NCBI GenBank assembly: GCA_036768485.1
Contig: JAVLUZ010000696.1
Span: 620,001 to 684,000 of the forward strand
DNA: 64,000 bases
Direction of reading: 5' to 3'
DNA from: Mermis nigrescens
Taxonomy: Eukaryota; Nematoda; Enoplea; Mermithida; Mermithidae
This document shows, piece after piece, positions 1-11,339 of the stretch. The notes beneath the pieces are model-generated. The model did not search any database. It worked only from the letters and a program-made list of their open reading frames with translations, and was not told the DNA's origin. A program made the position numbers and the translations under genes. Positions within the stretch are counted from its first letter, which is position 1. Each line of letters opens with the position of its first letter.

Positions 1-1600
1 TGAAAAGGTCAGAAATTAGACAATTTTTGACAGAGAATTTTGATAGACCCGTCACCCAAGCCATGGGTAGCTATTGCTTTTAGGAATGCTTTTACTAAAT
101 TTAGTGATCCTGTCAATCAACAGTTACACAATCTTACTGAGGTCTTGAATCAAGGAGCCAACCAAAATGCAGAAGGGGACCCACTCCTTTGTTTGGGAGC
201 TATTTTGAGCATGAGACCACAAAAATCGTTTTCCGGATTTTTAAGGAATCTTTACTGGAGTGGTATGAAAAATTTCGAAAATTTATGGCGCTTCAAGGTG
301 TCTCTGGAGCGGAAGATTCTTACAAAATTGCATTTTTAGAATCTCATTTGATTGGAACAGCTCTGGCTAGTTTGGCAGACATTCTTAATACTAACCCCTG
401 AATTGCTTATGATGATTTAATTGGAGAGTTAGATCAGGCATACCCGGAGGGCAGGGATTCTGACATTTATCAAGGGCTTATCTACTGATACAAAACAAAA
501 AAGAGCTGAGTCCATTCTTGAATTTGTTGAAAGGCTCAAAAATTGGCAAAAGCAGCTTATCCCAAAGTAGGATCGGAAATTTGTGAGAAAATGCTGATAC
601 CAATTTTTATTAGAGGACTTTGCCTAAAATTTATGAGGGCTTAAAATATCAGGAAATTGACACTTTCAAGGACGCAATCCAAAAAGCAATTCATATGGAG
701 CAGCAAGTTTTTTGGGAAAATGTCCAGGAATACCCTATTACCCAAGAATCTAAGGCAAATAATAATTTAACCGTCTTACATTCAGACAACATGCGCTTGA
801 ATCAAATAAGAAGCATTGTAGAGGCAATCCAAGAGGCATTAGGGGACCAAAGGGAATAGGCCAGACTGAGTCGCTGCCATGAGCAGCAATTGTGCTTTTG
901 TTCTGGAGTTTGCCATGGCAACCAGTATTGCCCTTTCGGTAATGATTTTGATTAGAATTCAAATTGTCATATTAATTGTACAGGCCGTTTTGATAATAAT
1001 CATAATTTGAATTATTGTAATCATGTAAATGGATCCATAAACTAAAGGCGCTTGAATCACAATAATAACAACTACAATTGCAGTAATTTTGGCCGAAATT
1101 CAAATTTTGGCACTAATCAGAAACAGCAGAATTTTGGACAAAATTCAAGTTTTTGGAAATAATTGCTGGAATAATAGGTGTAACAATAATTTTTATCGAT
1201 CAGATAATTTAAATCGGAACACACAAAGTAGTTGGAGGAAAACCATCCCAGAATTCAGAGACCTAATCCCTAGAATCTAAATTTTAGTAGACTAAATCCT
1301 CAGACATCCACAAATAATAATATTTTGGTTGAGAATAACATAATCAAAGAAAAAGGATCTGAGAATGCTAAAATTTTTTATGTAGAGGACGGGGGACTGA
1401 TCCAACAAATGACAGGAAATGGTTATATAAATAAAGAAAATTCCCAATTCCGCAGAAATGTCTGAGCCACGCAAATCTGAAAGCAGCGGCAATGATGTTA
1501 CTTCCACAGATTATGTGGCCCTTGAGCAAGCAAACTGGGCCCGTTTCTTGCAAGAGGAGTTTGCCCAATGGCCGTCTTTTAATAGGTTGATCCATTTTTT
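1..1600 (+). pseudogene. Ty3/Gypsy-type gag remnant (copy 1)
   Basis: Decayed gag of an LTR retrotransposon (capsid and RNA-binding protein). Coding pieces lie in three frames: about 40-339, 189-401 and 620-859. The middle piece holds the recognisable capsid-like stretch 'LEWYEKFRKFMALQGV' followed by 'YKIAFLESHLIGTA'. After 860 comes a Cys/His-containing stretch ('CHEQQLCFCSGVC') and an Asn/Gln-rich tail (about 1000-1260), the usual place for a nucleocapsid region. No protease or RT follows; the sequence dissolves into AT-rich DNA after about 1600, so this is a gag-only relic, cut on the left by the window edge. The gag at 39.6 kb has a similar layout, including the Asn-rich tail. The family call is from recall of gag patterns, not a profile search. 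Confidence 0.6.
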
Positions 1601-3060
1601 AAGTCAATACAAAGCAATCAATGGATAAATCGCTCTGTTGTCTTAGAGTATACATAAAAATTCTGCAATCTACAAATGCACTTCATGTTATTAGCTTAGT
1701 ACTTACGTACCTACCTATTTTCCCAATCATCATGTACATAAAAAGGTTACCAAACTATTAATCAATGTATAACCTATCCTATTAGCTAAAATGTACTTCT
1801 CAAACTAAAAAAAAAATTCCCGAGCTATCAATGGATATATAACTCATCCTATTAGCTCACACTTCTTGAACTGAAAAAGTTCCCAAACTATCAATCAATG
1901 TATACCTACACAGTTCCCAAACTACACATTATCAAATTCCACTTAATGCAATCTAAATAAGTTTTTTTGGAAAAATTGATATTCATGTTGATTTATGGAA
2001 GAAAACTTTATTTTAGAACAATGTGAAAACTAATAAACGACAAATTATTCAGCAAAAGGCAAAAAGGTAACCATTTGGAGACCCCATTTTTCTTTGGTCA
2101 CAACAACGCACAATTTGGTACAAACGTCATTTGCCCTGAAAAATGATGTAATATTGATGGCAATGAATCAAGTAAAATAATGAAAATACATAAATAGCTT
2201 AAAAATGAGTTTGATTAAAAAAATTGAATGAATTTACTGAAATTATTTAAAAAAACCAGGAATATTCCTTAAAACAAATTTAGCAAATATTTCAACGGAA
2301 GAACATTAAAAAGAAGAACCTGAAATTATGCTCATAGGGTTTGTGGAAGGATTAAGTGAAAGACTGAAAGGTAAAATTTGCATTTCAGCTGTAATAACTG
2401 AAAAATCTCACCTGAAATCGAAACCAATCTTGTGGCCAAAATCATATCTCGTAAAGTTTTCTTTCTTGGCCAAAAAAATTCAGACTGTAATATGAACCCT
2501 GTTCCAGGGTTTGGCAAACGTATTGCCTAATTTTCGCTTTTCCGATTCTGAAGAAGAGAAGATTGACCACTGTGTCTATGAAATGTGTTGAGATCTACAT
2601 GCTTCACAATATGATTGTGATATTGGTCTCTTGAAAGTTTTCCAAAGTCCTCCACATTAGGCCTGAAAACGTAATCTGAAGCCATATTAATTTAGCATTC
2701 ATAGCAAAATAAATAAAAAATGTGAGCCAAAAAACGAGTGAAACTGTGAAGTTCAGCTAATGAAGCAAACAAGTATGTACATTATGTATATGTGATGATT
2801 CTACAGTAAGCAGGCTTGGCTGGTCAAGTTCCGGAACTATTTTTCTTAGCGTAGCCTGTGGGTGTGTTAGCTAAGTTACCAAATTACTATTGATAATAAC
2901 GTAGCCTGCAGGCAAGTTACTGAACTACTATTGTGAATAGTGTAGCTTGCCTGTCGTATTGCTTTATGATGTTTTGTTTCATGCTGCATTTTACTACAAC
3001 CCGTCAAAATAATGTTTTGATTTGCATTCAAATTATTATTAAAAAAGCATACTTTATCCA
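1600..3060. other. AT-rich gap with two imperfect direct repeats
   Basis: No gene can be supported. At about 1744-1905 a unit of roughly 75-80 bp containing 'cctattagct' occurs twice. At about 2840-2950 a shorter motif (gtagcctg...aagttac...ctattg) is repeated. A plus-strand stretch near 2310-2520 reads for about 60 codons but resembles nothing I recognise. Confidence 0.5.
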
Positions 3061-3062
3061 AA

Positions 3063-3380
3063 ATGAAAATTTGTAATTTAATAGCAACTCTTGACACTCA
3101 ATCTCCTTTAAACTTGACTGAAATTACCATTAAATACTCAAAAATGGTTAAATATAAACCTGTCTTAGAAAGTTTTCCGGGTCTTAGTCTTAAACTAACG
3201 AGTCCAAAAGCTACTGTTCTTTTATTTCGAAATGGAAAACTCGTTTCTACTGGCACCGCCACTGACAAAGAGGCTAAAGCCTAATTTGTTAAAATTATAG
3301 AACCTTGCAAGCTAGATTCAACTCTTTTCAACAATATACAAATAAATAATTATGTGGCCACAGGAAATATAGGTTTCACT
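3063..3380 (+). pseudogene. TATA-binding-protein-like (TBP-like) gene, truncated
   Basis: The reading frame from ATG 3063 matches the saddle fold of TBP over one whole repeat. An 'ICNLIATLD' start is followed by 'YKPVLESFPGLSLKL' and the strand pair 'ATVLLFRNGKLVSTG', the position of the highly conserved stirrup region. After an in-frame stop (3282-3284) the frame continues into what looks like the start of repeat 2 ('NIQINNYVATGNIGF'), so about half a TBP remains. It is far more diverged than any host TBP should be. It ends exactly where the Polinton A left terminal repeat begins (about 3381-3384), so the element, or a recombination involving it, interrupted the gene. A second TBP-like fragment lies inside Polinton A (9295-9485, minus). 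I infer an element-encoded TBP rather than a retrocopy of the host gene. Confidence 0.7.
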
Positions 3381-3383
3381 AGT

Positions 3384-3660
3384 AGTAGTATATAGGGGGA
3401 AGTTGCGCGCTTTTTGCAGGGCCGCTCTATCCTTAAGCATTACAGGTTGGCCGCCCCCGCATTTTTCGCAGGGCTGCTGGCCCGAAGGTCCGCCTATGGC
3501 TACCTTTGGGAAAAGAAAAAGGTGTGGGTCAGTGGGGGTCAAAGCACGAACAAAGCAAACTGCAGTCTGACGTTTAACCACATGCGCTGATTTGAGTTGA
3601 TTCTAAAAAGTTAAAGTGATTTATAAGGCGGATGCCGTTGGCAAAGTGCCAAAAAAAGAT
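3384..3660 (+). repeat. Polinton A left terminal inverted repeat
   Basis: Starts AGTAGTATATAGGG and is matched in reverse complement by 12525-12782 over about 270 bp with visible divergence (I judge roughly a fifth to a quarter of bases, by eye). Shared blocks include 'ggccgctctatccttaagca' and 'ggcccgaaggtccgcct', and the inner edge 'ttataaggcggat'. AG-starting termini are typical of Polintons. The flanks at the two ends do not form a target-site duplication. Confidence 0.8.
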
Positions 3661-3767
3661 GGCAGCACATATGCGGTTTAACCCGTGAGTTTAATGTTTT
3701 AAATAGGACATATAAGCGGATTTAATGCACGTTTCTGTCAAAAAGCGACTAGTTTTAAGCATAGCAA

Positions 3768-4026
3768 AGTCTATAAATATCAAAAATTATTTCTGAAAAT
3801 TGCCATCCCGACTACATATCAAAGTCTATAAATAACTAAAATTTTCCGTCAAAAATTGTCATCCGACTATATCAAAAGCCTATAAATATCAAAAATTATT
3901 ATTGCAGAAATTTGTCATCCGACTATTTCAAAAGGTCTATAAATATCAAAAAGTCTATAAATACTAGAAAGTTTATAAATATCAAAGTCTATAAATCTCA
4001 GAATTATCTCAAATTTTATAAATATA
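3768..4026 (+). promoter_or_regulatory. TATAAATA-rich tandem array upstream of PolB
   Basis: The motif tctataaatat and close variants occurs at 3770, 3825, 3879, 3936, 3954, 3972, 3988 and about 4016. The first four are spaced 54-57 bp apart, with shared 'gtcatccgactat' between them; the later ones are 16-18 bp apart. The last copy is about 35 bp upstream of the PolB start codon at 4058. Each copy is a good match to a TATA box. The array may be a repeated promoter or simply a decayed minisatellite. Its position between the TIR and the polymerase and the presence of TBP-like genes in the same element favour a promoter role (inference). Confidence 0.6.
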
Positions 4027-4057
4027 TAGCTTACGAATATATAGTTTTCTGGAAACT

Positions 4058-7000
4058 ATGACTACAAATGTCAAAATTCCAGGGTTACTGGTCTCAGCGG
4101 GGCTAACAAATAGCTTCCGTCGGCCGACGCCAGTAACTTTTTTGGAGGCCGGCTCAAACCGATCGCAGCGCAAGCTGCACACATGCACAACATGCAATAA
4201 AACATATACACGACCTAACAAATTAAAAGAGCATGAGGAATCTGCGCATGTAGGTGCTAGGTACCGTTGCCCTTCATGTGCAGTACTTTTCAAGTTTCCT
4301 AAGAATCTTGTTACACATTATGAGAATAAGCACGCAGAAAATAATTGCATGTACTGTAATTCGTCAGATCTCTTCTCGGACACTCACATGAAGGCATGTT
4401 TACTAGTAAAAGCTAATCCAGGACCCGAATTAGAAAAAGTTGAGCCCGTTCAAATATCAGTGATGCCTGAGGACAGTCTTCTCCCTGAAGATTTGTCCGA
4501 CTACCCTAATGATGTTAGGGAGGAAGTCAGGAAGTACTGGTATCTGATTCGTACTACTAAAAGCGTAAATGATTTGCTAGATCACGCCTATAATTATCGC
4601 TGGGGAACTGGCGATTATTTAAAAATGCTCAGCGATATTTTCATTCAAGAAAAAGAGGCTTTCCGCGTTGATGCGGCTTTAGGATATATTTTGAAAAATC
4701 GGGAAACTGGAGTAAGCAATTATTGGTACGCCTGTCAAAATAATTTTACTCTTCTAGGAAAACCAGTACTTATCAGGAACAGCGATGACGTAAAAAATTT
4801 AGCAGAAAAACTTCAAGAAATTGATATTGAGGAAAAATTCAGCCGCCCAGATACAAAATGGGGAATTCAGGCTATAACAAACGTAGAATTTTTTGTAACT
4901 CCCCAGAAAAATTTCGTTGCTGGATGCACAGATATTGAACTTCCGATAGAAAAAACGAATCAACGGCATACGTTACATATGACACAGGATAAGCATAGAC
5001 ATAAATTTCGCAGATAACCTATGTTTATTCCGTTGCTTAGCACAATGTCTTGTTGAAAACTTTGAAGCAGACGTAGTTTACAAACTTTTTGTACAGTATT
5101 GTCAAAAGAAAAATATTCAGGCTAACACTGAAAATTTTAATGGCGTTCCATACACCGATCTTGAAAAAATAGAAAAATGGTTTGAAATTGATATTCAATG
5201 TTATCACATTGATGTAGATAAACAGACGGCTGTTTGCTGGAAAAATACGATCAGGAAATATGACAAACTATTAAACTTAGACGTTTCAATGACTGCTTCT
5301 GATAAGGCACACTATAGCTATATAATAAATCTCGATCAATATGCGACAAGATACATCTGTATCAATTGCAGCAGACTATTTAAAAAATCAGAAAAATTAC
5401 ATGATCATGCAAAAAATCACTGCAATAAAGGGGAGACAAAGCATAAATTTCCAGGCGGAGTCTTTCAATTAAAGAAAACTATTTTTGAAGAACTGGCCGA
5501 CCTTGACATTCCCATAGGAAATCAATTTTGTTCTTACTTAGCCGTATACGATTTTGAGACACTTCTATTAAGAAAAGAAAAAATAAGTTCAACTAAATTA
5601 CAATTTATCTCTCAGCATCAACCGATTTCATGCGCAGTACATACAAATGTACCAGGATTTGCACCAACATGTTTTATTAATGAGGATCCTGATCAGCTAA
5701 TCATACAATTACTGCAGCATCTCGAAAAAATTCAAACAGCGCAAAGCGTCCAACTTTTATCATATTTTCACAATATTTTCAAAGCTCTAGATCAAAAAAT
5801 TCATAATCAGGAAGTATATGTTAAGGAACACGAAGATAAGGATGTAAGACGCGAAATAGGATTCTTGAATCAGATTAAAAAGTTTAAGACCAAGCTACAT
5901 AGGTATTGTACTCAGTTAACTTGCCTTGGGTTCAACTCGGGCAAATATGACCTCAATTTAATTAAGCGTAACTTATTTCCAGCCCTCATAAATCAAGTTC
6001 GCAAGGATCCGCAAAATAATAAATGGCCAAAAGCTATTTTGAGAAATGGCGCTACACTTTGCCTATCAACAAATCTTTTCAAATTTCTAGACATCAGCAC
6101 CTATGTAGCTCCAGGTTTTAACTTAGATGCATTCATGAAAGCATATAAGGCGAGCTTAGTAAAAGCTAAATTTCCTTATGAATATTTAGACTCCTTTGAT
6201 AAATTATCTGAACAAAAGCTGCCTGCCCCTGAAGCTTTTTATAGCACCCTGAAAGAAGAATGTATAAGCGATGAAGATTATGAACAATGCATAAATTATT
6301 GGAAAAAATATAACATGAAGACTCTAAAAGACTATCTCATATTTTACAACATTCGAGATGTTGTACCATTCTTAGAAGCATGTTTGACCATGGCCCGAGC
6401 TTTATTGGGACAGATTCAGAATAGATATTTTCAGGGAGGCCATGTCCCTACCAGGTATCACTGAGCGCTACCTATTTCAAAGCATTCCAGAAACCCAATT
6501 TGCTCTCTTTGCATCTTATTCTAAGGATTTGTACTATACACTAAAATCAAGTATGAGAGGAGGACTTTCTATGGTCATGACACGAGCTTGCTATAAAAGA
6601 TGAGACATATATCCGCAACAATCCAAGCAAACCCGTCAAAGCAATAATAGGACTCGATTTTAATGCATTATATTTATGGGCGCAAGCCATGGATATGCCA
6701 ACAGGCTATTTTGATCATTGGATTCCTGAGAAAAACGATAAATTTCATAAAATCTCTTCCGCTAAGCCAGTATCAATCGAATATCTAGAATACGAAAGTC
6801 AGAAAATAAGCCAGCCAATTCAGCATTCAGGAAATGGTAAAGAAAAAACTGTAGGACCCAGATGCTTACCTGTTGATGGGTTTTGCGCTGCAACAAATAC
6901 AGTATATGAGTTTTATGGCTGCTACTGGCATGGCCATGACTGCCTAGCAGGTGCACGCAATAAGGAAATTGATCCAGAGGAGGCACAAAACTGGATTAAG

Positions 7001-8284
7001 GAGAAGGAATCATACATTGAGTCTCTAGGATATAATCTCATCACTATATGGGAATGCCAATGGCATGAAATACGTATGGAATACTTAAAAACGCAAAAGC
7101 TTAGGCACTTCTACTATAAAAACTGGATTAGCACTAAGGAAATGACACAAGCAATACTTGATGGATCCATCTTTGGCTTTGCCAAGGTAGACATTTCAAC
7201 CCCTAATCATTTAAAGGACCTATATGCCGACTTTCCACCAATTATAAAGCATGCTGAAATCAGTCGAGAGGACATTGGCCCTCTAATGAAAGAATATGCT
7301 GAAAAAATGGGTTTATTAAAAAAGCCACGGCAAAATCTAATAAGCAGCTATTTTGGGAAAAATATCATGCTATCTACAGAAATGATAAGATTTCTTGTTA
7401 ATCATGGCCTTACATTAGATAAAGTTCACGAGGTAATACAGTATGATAGAACAAGGCCATTTGAAAAATTTCGCGATATAGTAACAAAGCATAGGCAAGA
7501 AGGGGATGAAGACCCAGAACTTGCTATGCTGGCCGATACATTCAAACTTCTTGGAAACACAGGTTACGGAAAGACACTCACTAACAAGGAACAACACACA
7601 GATGTCTCATATGCCGACTATGAAAAAGCAGCTGAATACAGCTTAAGTCCTTTCATTAAAAAAATTAAGCATATTACTAACAACTGTTATGAAATACATA
7701 TGCGTAAAAAGCAAATAACCTTAGATTTACCGATCGTAGTAGGCCTTTTGGTATATAACTGGGCAAAAATTCGCATGCTAGAATTTTTCTAAGATGTATT
7801 ATTGAAATTCTTTGACAAGTCAGATTATCAATGTATGCAGACTGACACAGATAGCATTTATTTAGCTTTGTCTGCTGAATATTTGTTAGATATAGTAAAG
7901 CCGGAAAAAAGGCAAGAGTTTGAGCAAGTTTACTCACATTGGTTTGTAATATCTAAAGCAACCAAGAGAACACCTGCTTTATTAAAAGAAGAATTCAGAG
8001 GAAGAGCCATGTGCTGTTTAGCTGCTAAAACGTACATTGCTGTAGATGAGACAACAAATAAAATCAAGTCTAGCAGTAGAGGCTTAATGAAAAAGGTAAG
8101 TAAGCTGAGCTTCGAGCAGTACAGCAATGTCCTACAAAATCAGGAACCACAAGGCGGAAAAAATATTGGTTTCCGCATTCAACCAGATAATCAAATATGG
8201 ACATACATACAAGAAAAGCAGGGACTACCATAATTGTATGTTAAAAGAAAAGTTTTATCTGATGGAAGAACAACAGTCCCATGA
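4058..8284 (+). pseudogene. Polinton type B DNA polymerase with zinc fingers
   Basis: Replicative DNA polymerase of the element. The N-terminus holds C2H2 fingers ('CTTCNKTY...H....H', 'CPSCAVLF...H....H'). A segment 'ADNLCLFRCLAQC' (about 5010-5050) resembles the Cys-containing, OTU-like region of related polymerases, and another finger starts at about 5350. The exonuclease follows: ExoI 'YDFETLL' (near 5545), ExoII 'GFNSGKYDLNL' (near 5930), ExoIII 'YNIRDVVPFLEA' (near 6350). The polymerase motifs are A 'GLDFNALYLWAQ' (near 6651), a Cys/His block 'EFYGCYWHGHDC' (near 6910), B 'LLGNTGYGKT' (near 7550) and C 'QTDTDSIYLAL' (near 7840). Breaks: frame changes near 4990, 6440 and 6577, and in-frame stops at 7790-7792 and 8231-8233. 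All catalytic motifs are still readable. Start chosen as the first ATG after the TATA array. Confidence 0.9.
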
Positions 8285-8305
8285 GATATATAAAATTTCA
8301 ACTTA

Positions 8306-8970
8306 ACAAAATTTCTGAACACTGTAAATCTTGTCATGCCTTCAATATGTATAATTTATTTCAAACATTGCAAACTATTCTGTAAGTTTCACTCCAAATG
8401 CACATGAATTTGTGCCCACTTGACTCATATTATAGGAACATTGACACAATACTGAGTTAATTTTAGCGTAAAAAAAAAGATTCTTCTCTGCACATCATAC
8501 AAGAAAGGAGCAGCCTCTTGATACAGGATGTTTTCCATGTACATATTGTGCCTTGTGAGGAGCAAGTGCTGGCAATGCGTATGTGGTTCTGTGGTACATT
8601 CTCAGCTGTACCCTGCGATCTGGGTTAGTGGCAGTTGGGGGTGTGTATGCATGTGCTAATTCCCCTCAAAGAGTTTGTGGGCGTATGTATACCTGTATGA
8701 ATGTTGTTGTATGCGAGCGCTACCTCCCTAAAAGGAGTTTGTGGGCTAGCCTATACTTGTTTGAATGATCTTTCTTGTACATTATGTTAAGAAAAAGTTT
8801 TTATTTTTACGATAAAATGCCTCAGTATTGTGTCAATCTTCCTGTGTTTTGAGTCAAATGGGCACAAATTCATGTGCATTTGGAGTGAAAGTTACAGAAT
8901 AGTTTGCAATGTTTGGAATAAATTTTACATGTTTAGGTGTATAAATTTTGCAGTATTCAGAAATTTTGGT
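8306..8970. repeat. Inverted repeat (foldback) downstream of PolB
   Basis: Left arm about 8306-8473 and right arm about 8805-8970 are reverse complements with few mismatches; shared blocks include 'ccaaatgcacatgaatttgt' and 'attgacacaatactga'. The 330-bp spacer contains two copies of a roughly 60-bp unit with 'gagtttgtggg'. No coding signal was seen in it. Confidence 0.7.
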
Positions 8971-9060
8971 ATATATGGTCAAAAAATAAAATTTTTAGCT
9001 TTTCAACTGGAAATGACTCACCATTGTGCCAAACTGAGTCCGGACACTGACAAATGGGCA

Positions 9061-9215
9061 CAAGAGTCTGTAAAGTTTGGAAATTTTTTTTCGTAAAGTT
9101 TGGAATATTTTTTTTTGTAAAGTGTGAGACTACATTTTACATGCTTAAGCATAGAAATTTTGTAGTTTGAAATATTTTTTTGTAAAGTTTGGAAATTTTT
9201 TTGTGAAGTTTTGAG
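9061..9215 (+). repeat. Short tandem repeats, unit about 21 bp
   Basis: Degenerate copies of a unit close to 'ttgtaaagtttggaaatttt'. The same type of repeat occurs in inverted orientation at 10974-11250 and flanks the integrase chromodomain sequence at both ends of Polinton B. Confidence 0.7.
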
Positions 9216-9294
9216 ATTGTTGAGATTGTTAAAGCATTGTTGAGACCATTTTATAGGCCTATATGCACCTCATGCTTGTGTTTTGCCACAGTTA

Positions 9295-9485
9295 AGTGCA
9301 TTTCCTATCTGCCATCTCATAAAATTCACAAAGATCAATGCAAAATCCCATGTTAGCTGAGCCAACAAACAGTTCAGGCTTTATTTTGAAAATTATCGTA
9401 TTTTTTGCCTTCTTGTATAATTTTAGCTCCAACGCATACCATTTTACCCGATCTGAAAATCAGCAATGTTGCCTGGCCTGCTAAA
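9295..9485 (-). pseudogene. TBP-like fragment inside Polinton A
   Basis: On the minus strand, 'QATLLIFRSGKMVCVGAK' (about 9485-9430) is a close match to the conserved core of a TBP repeat. After a frame change, 'FVGSANMGFCIDLCEFYE' (about 9370-9310) matches the start of the following repeat. The fragment lies directly downstream of the ATPase fragment on the same strand and probably abuts it through a deletion. Together with the gene at 3063 this makes two TBP-like relics associated with Polintons in one window. The rest of the protein is missing or unrecognisable. Confidence 0.65.
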
Positions 9486-9489
9486 ATTA

Positions 9490-9690
9490 GGTAATCCAGT
9501 AATAAATGAGACATTTGTAAGCTTCTTATATAATAGTTGATCTTCTGTAAAGCACCACAAGATCTTTGTGATTTTTGTGTTAATTATTCTTTCATGGTTT
9601 TCTATAAGTTTTTTCACAAATGTTGTTTTACCTGATTTTGTTGGACCAGAAACAATGCATGTAAATGGATGTTATAAATCATTTTGGCTG
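9490..9690 (-). pseudogene. Polinton packaging ATPase fragment
   Basis: The minus strand reads 'HPFTCIVSGPTKSGKT' (about 9690-9640), a Walker A P-loop in the context typical of Polinton FtsK/HerA-like ATPases that pump DNA into capsids. It is followed by 'ILWCFTEDQLLYKKL' and 'VSFITGLPN', where the fragment ends and the TBP-like sequence starts. The Walker B region and C-terminus are absent. The segment lies just downstream of the second integrase on the same strand. Confidence 0.65.
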
Positions 9691-9779
9691 CTCATAAAAC
9701 TTTAGTTCTCTCTTTAATAACTCTGTGTCAAACTTTTTTGGCCAATTTTTAAATTTTACTTTATATGTGCCTTTGCCCG

Positions 9780-10740
9780 TATTTATAGCTTTTTGCAACT
9801 CTCTTATGCATTTCAGCCTCTGATTCAGCTACTTGGAGCTCCTTTCTATACAATGCACCAACAATTGGTTCTGCCATCAAATCTTCAAACTTTCATGTTT
9901 CAGGACAACTGTCTGACACCTCTTTGATACAAAACAGTTCATTTGTATATGTATGCTTGCTTGCTTTTGCAAAATTTCTTTCTGAGGATGTTATTCTCAC
10001 AAGTTGTCTAATAGGCATTGCTGCTTCTGGTTTACAATTCAACCAATTTCTCAGCATTAATGCTAATAGTTCTCCTACATTCTTATACATTCACATCAAT
10101 TGGCGTTATATTATTTAGGCTACTATGTGGGGTGTTATTGTAACTCTCCATTATGCTTTTATATACCTTTATCCAATTTTCTTTGATTAGTATGTCATGT
10201 ATTGCATAAGCTTGTCACAGAATGTTCCATGAAATCATTCCACAAAATTAGCTTTAATCTCAGGACTGCTTGTCAATATGTGCTTGATTTTGTAAAATTT
10301 TAACAATTTATTAAATTCACCTTTAAATTCATTGCCATGATCAGTTCGCACTGACTGGGGGGTGCTAAGCTGTCATATTTTTTTAAGGCTTGTGACACAG
10401 ATTTAGCACTTTGATTAGTCATTGCCTGTCCATAAGCTTTACATGAAAACACATTAATTACCATCAAAATATATTGATTTTTATGATTTTTGTTTCTAAA
10501 TTCTTTGAGATCAAGAAGGTCTACATGCCACAGGAGATTAGGACCTAAAACTATAATTGGTCGCCTGAGAAATCGCTTTCTCACAGGTTTATATAGCTGA
10601 TAAGTAAACTGTTTAGACAAAAATTCTTTTACTCGTTTATTTGATGCTTTCCTAACTTTTTGCAGTTTATTAATACCTCAAAATGATCCTGGCTTGCTGT
10701 CCTCTGTCCACTGTATCTTTAATGGCTCCATTGTTCATAA
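9780..10740 (-). pseudogene. Polinton-type integrase, second family (INT2)
   Basis: Retroviral-like (rve) integrase on the minus strand. The N-terminal part contains 'EDSKPGSF' and 'KRVKEFLSKQFTYQLYKPV'. The catalytic core has the first Asp in 'WHVDLLDLKEF' (about 10525), a run 'YILMVINVFS', and a later 'SSPEIKANFVE' with the likely catalytic Glu. 'YNNTPHSSLNNITP' follows, and then a C-terminal SH3-like segment 'VRITSSERNFAKASKH' to 'EDLMAEPIVGALYRKELQ' (about 10010-9810). No chromodomain is seen. It is clearly a different lineage from the chromodomain integrase 1 kb upstream. Several frameshifts are present, and the second catalytic region is garbled. Confidence 0.75.
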
Positions 10741-10973
10741 ATATATTGAAAAAGGATTTGTTTATAGCATTTTATAGCCCTGCCAAATGCGCTTAATCTG
10801 TACCCAAAATTGTCAAATAATTGGGCAAAATTGTATGTGTTGGAGCAAAAAAACCTTTCAAGAAGGTGAAAGAACAATCATGCTCATCTTGATCTATGCA
10901 AATTTTATGAGGTGGTGAAAAGAAAATGCTTGTAATTAGTGCAAAATGCGAACATGCTTGAGAAATGCAGACT

Positions 10974-11250
10974 AGATTCACAATATTCCAAACTTTACAA
11001 AAAAATTTCCAAACTTTACAAAAAATATTCCAAACCTTACAAAAAATATTCAAAATTTTACAAAAATATTCCAAACTTTGCAAAGTTACTATGCTCAAGC
11101 ACATAAAATTAATTCCAAACTTTACAAAAATATTCCAAACTTTACAACAAATTTTCTGAACTTTACAAAAAATATTAATAACTTTAACAAAATTTATCCC
11201 AAACTTTACAAAAATATTCTGAATTTAACAAAAAATATTGCAAACTGTAA
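10974..11250 (+). repeat. Short tandem repeats, unit about 21 bp
   Basis: About a dozen degenerate copies of 'aaactttacaaaaaatattcc'. The unit is the reverse complement of that at 9061-9215. The array lies between the two integrase genes, just 3' of the INT1 chromodomain. Confidence 0.75.
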
Positions 11251-11339
11251 ATTTTTAGATCAATACTGATGATATGGATAGATTTGCATAATAAAATCTG
11301 GCCATTTGGCGCCCTTTTCAGACGTTTATTACTTTATCA

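Noticed and set aside
3768..4026. CRISPR-like regular spacing in the TATAAATA array
   Set aside because: Eukaryotic context, the repeats are degenerate with related spacers, and no cas genes are present.
4009..4293. Minus-strand ORF overlapping the PolB start
   Set aside because: Shadow frame of the zinc-finger part of PolB.
10793..11159. Repetitive ORFs with Leu/Phe/Gln repeats
   Set aside because: Translation of the 21-bp tandem repeats, not genes. The same applies to the frame at 28234-28506.
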